Source: Brevinematales bacterium
Lineage (GTDB): Bacteria; Spirochaetota; Brevinematia; Brevinematales; JAOACQ01
Reading direction: 5' to 3'
NCBI GenBank assembly: GCA_020052515.1
Contig: JAGVOW010000067.1
Coordinates: forward strand, 1-34,420
Length of the DNA stretch: 34,420 nucleotides
Shown here in pieces: positions 25,444-33,095 of this stretch. The notes under the pieces are model-generated. The model saw only the letters and a program-made list of their open reading frames with translations, made no database searches and was not told the origin of the DNA. Position 1 is the stretch's first letter, and each line of letters starts with the position of its first letter. A program made the translations under genes and the position numbers.

Positions 25444-26385
25444 ATGAAAGATCTTTTAACGGTAAATAACTTCAAATTGGCTGGCAAAACTCTTCCAGCG
25501 CTTCTATTGCAGCTAAGCATGCTGCTATTTGTTTCTTGCGCTGGCACTGGCATAGAAAATTCTGACATGCAAACTTCTGGTACTCTCGACAATAATCCGA
25601 ATGTGTCAAATTCCAGCACGAGTAATAATAATTCAGGGATTATTTTTCAACAAAATTTTAACAATGAAGCACTTGGCCTCTGTGATTCCGCACGAATTAA
25701 AGAAATGTGGGGAAATGTAAGCCTGACTAAAGCCTGTATAGACGGCGGCAGAGTGTCTATAACCAGTGAAAGTTCTAAACATAGTAATACTCTGAGAGTC
25801 TTATATCCGTTGACGAATTATGAGTCGGCATTAAGCGGCGCACAATGGAAAGTGAACCTGACTAATTCCCACGAAGAATTATACTGCAGCTACGATGTTA
25901 AATTTCAAAGCGGATTCGAATTTAATAATGGGGGCAAATTGCCAGGCTTAGCGGGTGGAACCGCGAATTCAGGAGGAGAAGTACCCACAGGCTACGATGG
26001 GTGGAGCGCTCGGATGATGTGGCGCACAAATTCCGCGATGATATTTTATGTGTATCATGTTGGACAGGCTGATACATATGGAGATTTGTTGTGGTGGAAA
26101 AGCAATGGGCTAAAGGAGACTTTTGTACCGGGGCAATGGTATCACCTGGCCCATAGAGTAGTTTTAAACACTGTAGGAAAAAAGAACGGGATTCTGGAAG
26201 GCTGGGTAAATGGAACAAATGTCTATTCCATTACTAATATAGAATTCAGAAAAACCAATGCATTAAAAATAAACATATTTTATTTCAGCACCTTTTTTGG
26301 GGGGAATTCCCCTGATTGGGGCAGCCCTAAAAAACAATACTCATATTTTGATAATTTCGTGATTTCTACCAGGCCACTGAAGTAA
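25444..26385 (+). CDS. PL14-like polysaccharide lyase lipoprotein
   Basis: This protein has 313 residues. A long signal sequence ends in the lipobox FVSC (C32). A ~30-residue Ser/Asn-rich linker follows, then a ~245-residue beta-jelly-roll-like domain. The domain carries the pattern of PL14 alginate/glucuronan lyases: GGKLPGL with K165, WSARMMW with S188 and R190, and FYVYH with Y202, Y204 and H205, plus FFGG and YFDNFVIS near the end. The 14-residue spacing between the S-x-R and Y-x-Y pairs equals that recalled for Chlorella virus vAL-1. The likely role is surface cleavage of a uronic-acid polymer, fitting the alginate-type operon 1.5 kb downstream. AAGGAG lies 9 bases before the ATG. Substrate is inferred. 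Confidence 0.7.
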   Translation: MKDLLTVNNFKLAGKTLPALLLQLSMLLFVSCAGTGIENSDMQTSGTLDNNPNVSNSSTSNNNSGIIFQQNFNNEALGLCDSARIKEMWGNVSLTKACIDGGRVSITSESSKHSNTLRVLYPLTNYESALSGAQWKVNLTNSHEELYCSYDVKFQSGFEFNNGGKLPGLAGGTANSGGEVPTGYDGWSARMMWRTNSAMIFYVYHVGQADTYGDLLWWKSNGLKETFVPGQWYHLAHRVVLNTVGKKNGILEGWVNGTNVYSITNIEFRKTNALKINIFYFSTFFGGNSPDWGSPKKQYSYFDNFVISTRPLK

Positions 26386-26394
26386 TAAAAATCG

Positions 26395-26428
26395 AAAAAC
26401 CCCCCGCTGTTTCAAGCGGGGGGTTTTT
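26395..26428. terminator. Bidirectional rho-independent terminator
   Basis: A perfect 14-bp stem: A5-C6-GCT (26395-26408), loop GTTTCA, AGC-G6-T5 (26415-26428). The A-run on one side and T-run on the other make it work on both strands. It serves the convergent lyase lipoprotein (plus) and CBM-like lipoprotein (minus) genes. Confidence 0.93.
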
Positions 26429-26444
26429 AATAGTTCTTTACAGG

Positions 26445-27428
26445 TTAATTCGTCGCATAAGTCAATACTATACCTGGGAATGGGTCAATGTGATATTTTC
26501 TGCACCTATTTCTATCGCTCCAGGAAGAAGTATTACTTCCGTTTGATTTATAAAAAGAGATAAACTGAATGCTCGTAGTGGTACTGGGAAGAATTAAGTT
26601 GAATTCCCAGTTTTCCATAGTCCTGTTATAACCATTGGGATAAAATGTATTTGTCGTTTTTACGGCGTAAAATTTTGGAAATGTCCGTTCATCAGGACGG
26701 TTCCATTCCATTGTATTTGTTTTATATATTATCTTGATATATTTTCCAGTGTCATTCAGGGTCTCATTCTTTACTTGAAAATGCCCATGTAAACGATAAC
26801 CGGTTAGTTCTCCGTTAGTATTAACTATTGGCGTTGCTTTTGCGCATTCAAATAAAAAATGCTTGCCCGTCGGTATAGCCTGGCCGACTACTCCACTGGG
26901 AAGGTTGGTATCAGGCATGGGGCATGTTTGATAAGCCCGGCCATATTCCGAAAAGTAGGAAACACCATTTTTAACATATTCTACTTTAAGATATAAGAGA
27001 GGGTGACTATTTATCGCGGTATCAAGAGCGACAAGCGGCGTACAGTAAAAAAACTGTCTGTATTTTCTATCATCCGTCTTGTTCGAACTTTTAACATTAA
27101 AATTCGACCAGTTAATCCCATCAGATGAATAATGTATCTTCACAGTCTGTGACTTGTTTGTTGTTAATTCGGTTTTACATTCGCCGTATATGCTACAATA
27201 CGCTATTAAACCTTCCATACGGACAACTTCAGACCGGCCCCAAGTTAATTTCACAATCGCATCATTCGCGCCTAAAACTTCCGAACTGATTCCATCACCG
27301 TCATCATCGCCAATATCAGCCGAATCGTCTCCAGATAACAAAGGATCATTTGCACCTAAGCTGTTATTACAACCTGCCATCCATAAAACACTTGTCAACA
27401 TAATGAGAAATAACACTGCCTTTTTCAT
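26445..27428 (-). CDS. Lipoprotein with two CBM21/53-like beta-sandwich domains (tentative)
   Basis: This protein has 327 residues from the ATG at 27428, which has GGAGG just upstream; the in-frame ATG at 27479 lacks one. The signal sequence ends in the lipobox WMAGC. An acidic linker (GDDSADIGDDDGDG), flanked by two LGAND motifs, follows. The remainder looks like two related ~120-residue beta domains. The first has VKIHYSSDGINWSNF and the second has ENWEFNLILPSTTTSIQFIS and FYKSNGSNTSSWSD, patterns reminiscent of CBM21/CBM53 starch-binding modules. The assignment is from pattern only. It is convergent with the PL14-like lyase gene and divergent from algD, so it may be a surface polysaccharide-binding protein. 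Confidence 0.5.
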   Translation of the reverse strand: MKKAVLFLIMLTSVLWMAGCNNSLGANDPLLSGDDSADIGDDDGDGISSEVLGANDAIVKLTWGRSEVVRMEGLIAYCSIYGECKTELTTNKSQTVKIHYSSDGINWSNFNVKSSNKTDDRKYRQFFYCTPLVALDTAINSHPLLYLKVEYVKNGVSYFSEYGRAYQTCPMPDTNLPSGVVGQAIPTGKHFLFECAKATPIVNTNGELTGYRLHGHFQVKNETLNDTGKYIKIIYKTNTMEWNRPDERTFPKFYAVKTTNTFYPNGYNRTMENWEFNLILPSTTTSIQFISFYKSNGSNTSSWSDRNRCRKYHIDPFPGIVLTYATN

Positions 27429-27915
27429 AATAGACCTCCATAAATTTCTAATTTTAACACCTTTAATATTCACTTCCACAACTGAACCTTTTCAAATTAT
27501 CCTGTATTCATATCATACCCCCTTCTAGAGACTATCAAGAGCTGATAGAATGAAAATTTAGGTTCTCAAAAAAAGTCGACGTTAACCAAACCTTATAAAG
27601 AACAATCTAAGCAATTAGTTCAAAATCGTCAAGTAAATATTTCTTGTCTACTTCACCCCCGCCTCATTTGGTTTAGCACGGTAAGACTAAAAAAACAAAC
27701 TTGACGAACATTCAGATTATGATTAATATCGAATTTGTTGGCTAGATTAGCTGAAGCTAAGAAGGAGGTAGAATATCGCATAAAAATTGAAAAGCTTTTG
27801 CATTAGCGAGCGCAAACATCTAAAAACATTATACATTCCGTTTTGAACCTTTTTTTTAAGTAAGAGTTAATAATTAGACCGTTTTAAATATGATAAATAT
27901 TAGGAGGAATGTAAA
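27429..27915. other. Divergent intergenic region before algD
   Basis: These 487 bases hold no full gene. A candidate plus-strand promoter, TTGACG-17-TAATAT, lies at 27701-27729 and would give algD a leader of about 180 bases. Between it and algD is a short open stretch (about 27724-27807) ending in a stop, which reads like the helical C-terminus of a lost gene (ARLAEAKKEVEYRIKIEKLL). A small inverted repeat CTATCA-5-TGATAG is at 27532-27548. No riboswitch could be recognised. Confidence 0.5.
27701..27729 (+). promoter_or_regulatory. Candidate promoter for the algD operon
   Basis: TTGACG (27701-27706, 5 of 6 consensus bases), a 17-base spacer and TAATAT (27724-27729, 4 of 6). It is the best-matching promoter I found upstream of algD, but the resulting leader is long. 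Confidence 0.35.
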
Positions 27916-29244
27916 ATGTCAAAGAGGATTAGTATTTTTGGAGCCGGTTATGTCGGCAGCGTATCCGGGGGTTGTCTCGCTAAACTCGGACATAGTGTTG
28001 TTTTGGTTGATATTGATAAAGTAAAAACAGACATTATCAATTCAGGGAAATCACCCATTATTGAGCCTGGCCTGGATGATTTATTATCCAATGGCGTCAG
28101 TAAAGGCCTGATTGAAGCCACTCAATCTACTGAGTACGCGATACTCAATACCGATATTTCGTTTGTTTGCGTGGGTACGCCATGCACCAAACATGGATGC
28201 CTGGACTTAAGCAATATTTACGCGGTAGTAAATCAAATAGCCAAAGCCATTTCGAAGAAAAAGGATTATCATGTCATTACGATCCGTTCCACGGTCCTTC
28301 CAGGAACTATTGATGCCTGTATTGGTATAATTGAAAAAGAAACGGGTAAGAAAAATGGAGTGGATTTTAGTTTTTGCTCTAATCCAGAGTTTTTAAGGGA
28401 AGGTACTGCGATCCACGATTATTTTAACCCGCCTTACACACTTATTGGAAACAATGATGAAAAGTCATTAGAAATCATGAAAAGCGTTTACCAGGATATT
28501 GAGGCGCCTATCTATAATACGGAAATAAAGATAGCCGAAATATTGAAATATATCAACAATTCTTTCCATGCCTTGAAGGTAGCTTTCGGCAATGAAGTGG
28601 GGTTGATCGCGAAGGATCTTGGAATTGACAGCCACAAGTTGATCGAAATCTTTATCAAAGATACAAAGCTTAATATTTCACCCTATTATCTAAAGTCTGG
28701 TTTTGCTTTCGGAGGCTCATGTCTGCCGAAAGATTTGAAAGCTCTTTGTTATTACGCTAAGGCCCAGAATATTAATATCCCGGTTTTGAGCCATGTTATG
28801 GCAAGCAACAACAATCACATCAACGCCGGAATTGACATGATCCTTTCCACTAATAAAAAGAAAATCGGAATTGTTGGACTGAGTTTCAAATCGGGAACGG
28901 ATGACCTGCGAGAAAGTCCGATGGTATTGATGGCAGAAACTTTGTTGGGAAAGGGCTTTGATATCCGGATTTATGATAAAAATGTATCTTTAGCCAGGCT
29001 TCATGGCGCGAACAAATCATTTCTTGAGTTTCACATTCCGCATATCTCAAAATTGATCGTAGACACTGATAAATTTGATGAAATGATTAATTTTTCTGAA
29101 GTAATTATTGTTGGAAATAAAGAGCCGGATCTGGTTGAGAGAATAAAGAAGGCCGTTAAAGAGGAAAACAAAATTGTAATCGATTTAGTAAGAATCGACC
29201 CGTTGTTGGTGACAAATAATAATTATCATGGTATATGCTGGTAG
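27916..29244 (+). CDS. algD: GDP-mannose 6-dehydrogenase AlgD
   Basis: This 442-residue NAD-dependent dehydrogenase oxidises GDP-mannose to GDP-mannuronate, the precursor of alginate. The Rossmann motif is GAGYVG (9-14), and the catalytic cysteine is C269 in FAFGGSCLPKD. Many stretches match Pseudomonas AlgD rather than UDP-glucose dehydrogenase, including GKSPIIEPGLDDLL, VRSTVLPGT-like IRSTVLPGT, NPEFLREGTAI, GLSFKSGTDDLRESPMV and the C-terminal HGICW. AGGAGG lies 8 bases before the ATG. It heads a run with an Alg44-like and an Alg8-like gene, which supports the GDP-mannose assignment. Confidence 0.92.
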   Translation: MSKRISIFGAGYVGSVSGGCLAKLGHSVVLVDIDKVKTDIINSGKSPIIEPGLDDLLSNGVSKGLIEATQSTEYAILNTDISFVCVGTPCTKHGCLDLSNIYAVVNQIAKAISKKKDYHVITIRSTVLPGTIDACIGIIEKETGKKNGVDFSFCSNPEFLREGTAIHDYFNPPYTLIGNNDEKSLEIMKSVYQDIEAPIYNTEIKIAEILKYINNSFHALKVAFGNEVGLIAKDLGIDSHKLIEIFIKDTKLNISPYYLKSGFAFGGSCLPKDLKALCYYAKAQNINIPVLSHVMASNNNHINAGIDMILSTNKKKIGIVGLSFKSGTDDLRESPMVLMAETLLGKGFDIRIYDKNVSLARLHGANKSFLEFHIPHISKLIVDTDKFDEMINFSEVIIVGNKEPDLVERIKKAVKEENKIVIDLVRIDPLLVTNNNYHGICW

Positions 29245-29257
29245 CGGAAATCAGAAG

Positions 29258-29291
29258 GCCCCCTACCCCCCATTAAAGGGGGGCAGGGGGC
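29258..29291. repeat. C/G-run palindromic intergenic repeat
   Basis: GCCCCCTACCCCCC (29258-29271) pairs with GGGGGGCAGGGGGC (29278-29291) with one A-C mismatch around loop ATTAAA. It lies between algD and the HlyD-like gene. The base right after it starts the stretch ATAGGAGGG, which is the Shine-Dalgarno of the next gene. Confidence 0.8.
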
Positions 29292-29305
29292 ATAGGAGGG
29301 TAAAT

Positions 29306-30433
29306 ATGAAAAAGATAATCCCAATAACCATCGCGCTTGTTTCCATTGCCGCCGGCACTGTGATGCTGATTTATCTCTATGGTTTTATTCAGCTCAATAC
29401 GCATTACTTTAAGGTGAAGAATGCCTATAAATCGGGAACTATGATATTCATCGGTTCCCAGATTTCTTCCAGGGTTGAGTCTATTGTCAAAGAAATCGGA
29501 TCGGAAGTAAAAAGCGGCGATGTACTGATCAAACTTGACCCGGTGGATATTGAAAAAAATGTGGATAAGCTCAAAGACGACCTGGCAACTCTCGAGAACT
29601 CATTGAAAGAAAAACGGGTTTTTTACGAAGAGTCTATGACCATGCTGAAATATTTGAAGAAGCGGAATGGTTATCTTTCGCGAATAAAAGAAAAAGATGT
29701 TGAAACTTACAATAATATGACCAGGAACGCGGAAGACATTTTAAAAATGAGCGAGGAATCCCATAAGACCGGGACTATTTCTGATATGGAAATGAAAAAA
29801 GCGGAAGATGACTATAATAATACCAGGAATAAGTATGAGGCCGGAAAGTTGGATATGGAACTATTTAAAAATGTTCATATCAACGCCGCCGAAGAGGGTA
29901 TTATTTTTGATAATGACAAGGTTTTGTTCAGCAAACGGGATCTGGAAAATCAAATCGAAATTCTAAACAGTCAAATCGAGCTGGACAGGGAAAAAATTCA
30001 GCGGGAAATGAAAGATTATGAAAAGTCATTGTTAAAGTCTCCTGTAGATGGCGTTGTGAATGAAATTATGATTAATCCAGGAGAGGTAGTTCAGCCCGGA
30101 CAAAAACTGATGACAATCACTCCCCCCGGAAAAGAATGGGTGGATGCTTATATCAATGAAAGAGATATCAAGCATATTCACCTGGGAGCAAAAACAAAAG
30201 TGGTCTTTAAGTCATTGCCCAATAAAGTATTCGGCGGCATTGTCAGCTACATTAGTTCCAGTATTCAGCCTGAAAATCTTGAAACAACTACTTATGGAAT
30301 GAAAATTAAGAACAATTCGGTTGGGTATGAGACAGAAACGGATAAGTTTCTGAAGATTCGGGTAGATTTCAACAATGAAGGTATTCAACTGCCGAATGGA
30401 GTTTCAGCGACAGTCTTGATCGCTGAAAAATAG
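29306..30433 (+). CDS. HlyD-type membrane-fusion protein (Alg44-like, without PilZ)
   Basis: This protein has 375 residues from the ATG at 29306, which has AGGAGGG 5 bases upstream; an in-frame ATG at 29228 inside algD would translate the repeat and is rejected. One N-terminal transmembrane helix (about 5-28) is followed by a biotinyl-lipoyl half-motif (IGSEVKSGDVLIKLD). Next come a ~150-residue coiled-coil hairpin, the second lipoyl half (LLKSPVDGVVNEIMINPGEV) and a beta-barrel. This is the layout of HlyD/EmrA adaptors and of the periplasmic part of Alg44. Pseudomonas Alg44 carries an N-terminal PilZ domain that binds c-di-GMP; here it is missing. It sits between algD and the Alg8-like synthase, so it is probably the synthase partner spanning the periplasm. 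Confidence 0.82.
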   Translation: MKKIIPITIALVSIAAGTVMLIYLYGFIQLNTHYFKVKNAYKSGTMIFIGSQISSRVESIVKEIGSEVKSGDVLIKLDPVDIEKNVDKLKDDLATLENSLKEKRVFYEESMTMLKYLKKRNGYLSRIKEKDVETYNNMTRNAEDILKMSEESHKTGTISDMEMKKAEDDYNNTRNKYEAGKLDMELFKNVHINAAEEGIIFDNDKVLFSKRDLENQIEILNSQIELDREKIQREMKDYEKSLLKSPVDGVVNEIMINPGEVVQPGQKLMTITPPGKEWVDAYINERDIKHIHLGAKTKVVFKSLPNKVFGGIVSYISSSIQPENLETTTYGMKIKNNSVGYETETDKFLKIRVDFNNEGIQLPNGVSATVLIAEK

Positions 30434-30437
30434 AAAA

Positions 30438-30501
30438 GGCCCCCTGGCCCCCTTAAAGGGGGAACCGAAGGCTTTTCCCCCTTTAAGGGGGCCAGGGGGC
30501 C
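30438..30501. repeat. 27-bp perfect inverted repeat with nested palindromes
   Basis: Arms 30438-30464 and 30475-30501 are exact reverse complements over 27 bases, with a 10-base loop CCGAAGGCTT. Each arm contains its own palindrome (CCCCCTTAAAGGGGG on the left). The arm unit GGCCCCCTGGCCCCCTT recurs in shorter form at 887-914 and 29258-29291. The right arm runs directly into AGGAG, the Shine-Dalgarno of the Alg8-like gene. The structure resembles a REP/MITE-type mobile repeat. Confidence 0.9.
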
Positions 30502-30513
30502 AGGAGAAATGCT

Positions 30514-32115
30514 ATGGAATTTTCTAAAGAATCGACCATTTATCTGGAGAAAATAAATAAGATTCTTTCTCCTCAGAAAAAGGAAGGTTTAAAAAATATT
30601 ATCATCATAATGCTCTATTCTATCGCGATCCTGTCATTGATATACCTGTTGTATGAGATCACTCGTAGATACTGGTATTATGATTCAATCAAGTTAGTTA
30701 TCGCCATTGGTATCTTAGGCGGTATCAGGCTCTTCATCCGGTTTCTTCATATCGCTCGCGTGATAATCTATAAAATAATCCTATTTCCTCGCCTCAAGAG
30801 GGAGGCGAGCACATCGTTTTCCAATATTAAAAATTTGTTTGTGATCGTTCCAACTTATATGGAGAAAGACTGGATTACCTATTCTGTATTCAAGTCGATC
30901 ATTTTAGAATCCGCGAAAGTCCTGATCCATGTTACGGTTGTGGTCTGCACGAATGACCCTGGTGATAGAAAAAACATCCACGATATTCTGGAAGAATTTC
31001 CACTTGCGGACAATACGGACATGCATATTATCAATCAAACAAAGACGGGCAAGAGAAACGCTCTGGCTGATTCACTCTGCTTTATTCGGACAATTGCTAA
31101 GGAACCGGAAAGATCTCTCATCGCGTTGATGGATGGCGATGCCATCTGGGGCAAGAATTTATTACTGAAGACCCTTCCCTATTTCGAAGTCAATCCACGA
31201 TTGGCCGGAGTGACAACCAATGAGGAGATTATCAGTTTTGGATCGGATTTTTATGAGCATTGGTTTGATTTCAGGCTTTCCATAAGAGATTATTACATGA
31301 GCAGTCATTCCTTTAGTAAAAAGATACTCTGTCTGACAGGAAGGTTTTCTGTTATTCGCGGAGATATCGGTGTTCGAGACGATTTCATTGAAATCGTTGG
31401 AAATGACAGTATGAATCATTGGCTCTGGGGATATGTGAAATTTTTGGGCGGTGATGACAAGAGCACGTGGTTTTGGATTTATAAAAACGGCCATCTGATC
31501 AATAAAAATGAATTTATGTACATTCCGGACGCCACTGCATACACCATTGAATGTATTAATGAAAACGGCGTTATGCGCACCTTGAAGAATCTGAAGCGCT
31601 GGTTTACGAATACAGCCAGAAATAACACGAGAAGCCTGCTTATTCCGCCGTTTGTCCGGACTCCTTTTTTTATCTGGTTCTGCATTTTGAGTCAACGCCT
31701 CACTATGTTTACGAACTTTATTGGAGTCATTACAGCGATTACGCTCAGCATCTTTGTCAATATTATATTTTTGCCGGCGTTTCTTTATGTTTTTTTACTG
31801 GGAAGTTTCTTTATCAATATAGTTATTTCTATTAGCCGTAAACGGATGCTCTACCATGGAATTTATATCCGTTTTTTCGATCAATTTGTAGGCACGGTTG
31901 TCAAACTCTGGGCGTTTTCGCATATGGCCCAGCAAAAATGGCTACACCGGGGTGGACAGAAGATGGAAGTAAAAGGGGGGTCTTTGTCGAATTTGCTGCG
32001 TTTGACATACGGCAAGTATGAGTTTGGAATTAAGATAGTCTTAATTGTTTTTCTGGTTATGCTGGTTACTGGAATTCTGAATTTCAACACATTGCGGTTA
32101 ATGTGGTCAAGATAA
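30514..32115 (+). CDS. alg8: Alg8-like GT2 polymannuronate synthase
   Basis: This membrane glycosyltransferase has 533 residues. Two N-terminal helices (about 27-47 and 57-77) precede a GT2 catalytic domain with FVIVPTY, the donor-binding MDGD, and TGRFSVIRGDI, NDSMNHWLWG, GGDDKSTWFW and RWFTNTARNN. About four transmembrane helices follow (from about 385). Several of these strings closely follow Pseudomonas Alg8 (TGRFSV, DDKSSWF, RWYGNTLRNN). Alg8 polymerises GDP-mannuronate and moves the chain through the inner membrane together with Alg44. Gene order here (algD, Alg44-like, alg8) is swapped relative to Pseudomonas (algD-alg8-alg44). The ribosome-binding site AGGAG is donated by the edge of the preceding inverted repeat. 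Confidence 0.88.
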   Translation: MEFSKESTIYLEKINKILSPQKKEGLKNIIIIMLYSIAILSLIYLLYEITRRYWYYDSIKLVIAIGILGGIRLFIRFLHIARVIIYKIILFPRLKREASTSFSNIKNLFVIVPTYMEKDWITYSVFKSIILESAKVLIHVTVVVCTNDPGDRKNIHDILEEFPLADNTDMHIINQTKTGKRNALADSLCFIRTIAKEPERSLIALMDGDAIWGKNLLLKTLPYFEVNPRLAGVTTNEEIISFGSDFYEHWFDFRLSIRDYYMSSHSFSKKILCLTGRFSVIRGDIGVRDDFIEIVGNDSMNHWLWGYVKFLGGDDKSTWFWIYKNGHLINKNEFMYIPDATAYTIECINENGVMRTLKNLKRWFTNTARNNTRSLLIPPFVRTPFFIWFCILSQRLTMFTNFIGVITAITLSIFVNIIFLPAFLYVFLLGSFFINIVISISRKRMLYHGIYIRFFDQFVGTVVKLWAFSHMAQQKWLHRGGQKMEVKGGSLSNLLRLTYGKYEFGIKIVLIVFLVMLVTGILNFNTLRLMWSR

Positions 32116-32140
32116 GAAAAATTTAATAAGGAGGACTATT

Positions 32141-33079
32141 ATGGGAAGAAGAACAATCGACCAAATGGAAAAGAGGTTTTCAGTCAATCTGGATGAGGAG
32201 AGGTTTTATGAGGATATTTTTCTCAGGACAAATCTTCTGCTGAAAAAGAAGGACCAAGAGAGGCTGAGAAATTCATCTGTGGCAACTATTGGATTGGGCG
32301 GGATCGGCGGAATGTCCGCGGAAATGATCGTCCGCTGCGGGATCGGAACTGTGGGACTTGCCGACATTGATTTCTTTGAACCCACCAATCTGAACAGACA
32401 GCTTTACTCTGACTTTTCGAATGCCTATGGCCCAAATCATCGTAGCCTAGACAAGAAAGGCCATGTCGCGGAAGCGCGGATGAAGCAGATCAATCCATTC
32501 TGTAAAGTTGAAGTAATCGCCAACGGCATCAACAACCAGAATGTCGAGGATTTCTGTAAAAAACAGGATGTCATTATCGCGCAGCCGGACCGGGAATCCA
32601 TAAAAGTATTGATTCACAGGATCGCCAAAAAGCATTCGATCCCGGTTGTTACTTCTTCACGTGTGAACTGCAATGGAAATCGCTGGACAATCGCGGCAAA
32701 GGTCTGGGATTATAAAAACAATCCGGGTTTAAAAACATTTGAGGAGACCAATCATCCGGCTCTCTTGAAATATTCTCTGGAAGAACTGACTTCGGATGTT
32801 TTAGGCGAATATGACAAACAAGATAAGGCAAAGGTCCGGAATAGATGGAAGGAGATCATTGAAAACCAGGAAAGTGAAAAATATGGGCTGAACTGTCATG
32901 AAAACTCCATGGAAGTTCTGAATAAATACCCGGATACCTTCCATAAATGCCATATCATCGCGCCGATAGCAAATATCGCCGGAGCGATGGGAAGTATTAA
33001 CGCTATTAAATTATTGCTGGATCAGCCTATTTACAACTTTGCTTTCGATTTCTGGAATGGCAACGCATTAGAAATATAA
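32141..33079 (+). CDS. ThiF/MoeB/E1-like adenylyltransferase in the alginate-type operon
   Basis: This protein has 312 residues. A Rossmann-type ATP-binding core shows GLGGIGG (51-57), ADID (74-77), NLNRQLY with the arginine finger R86, and K105/K106 in the expected position. The later Asp is in AQPDRES (D150), where MoeB has an Asp-rich loop. CxxC zinc pairs are absent, and no thioester cysteine can be assigned with confidence. The residues after about 180 do not match standard MoeB. The family activates a carboxyl group by adenylation, usually the C-terminus of a ubiquitin-like protein; no such partner is visible. It lies 25 bases after alg8 and 16 bases before the beta-helix gene, so it is cotranscribed. 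A role in polymer synthesis would be new. Confidence 0.85.
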   Translation: MGRRTIDQMEKRFSVNLDEERFYEDIFLRTNLLLKKKDQERLRNSSVATIGLGGIGGMSAEMIVRCGIGTVGLADIDFFEPTNLNRQLYSDFSNAYGPNHRSLDKKGHVAEARMKQINPFCKVEVIANGINNQNVEDFCKKQDVIIAQPDRESIKVLIHRIAKKHSIPVVTSSRVNCNGNRWTIAAKVWDYKNNPGLKTFEETNHPALLKYSLEELTSDVLGEYDKQDKAKVRNRWKEIIENQESEKYGLNCHENSMEVLNKYPDTFHKCHIIAPIANIAGAMGSINAIKLLLDQPIYNFAFDFWNGNALEI

Positions 33080-33095
33080 AAAAAGGGAGGACAGT

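Noticed and set aside
27532-27548. CTATCA-5-TGATAG inverted repeat as an operator
   Set aside because: Six-base AT-rich arms are expected by chance in an intergenic region of this size.
27916-29244. UDP-glucose dehydrogenase instead of AlgD
   Set aside because: The strings around the active site and the C-terminal HGICW follow AlgD, and the downstream genes are Alg44- and Alg8-like.
29228-29305. N-terminal extension of the HlyD-like protein from within algD
   Set aside because: The extra residues are a translation of the C/G-run repeat; the ATG at 29306 has AGGAGGG and starts a normal membrane anchor.
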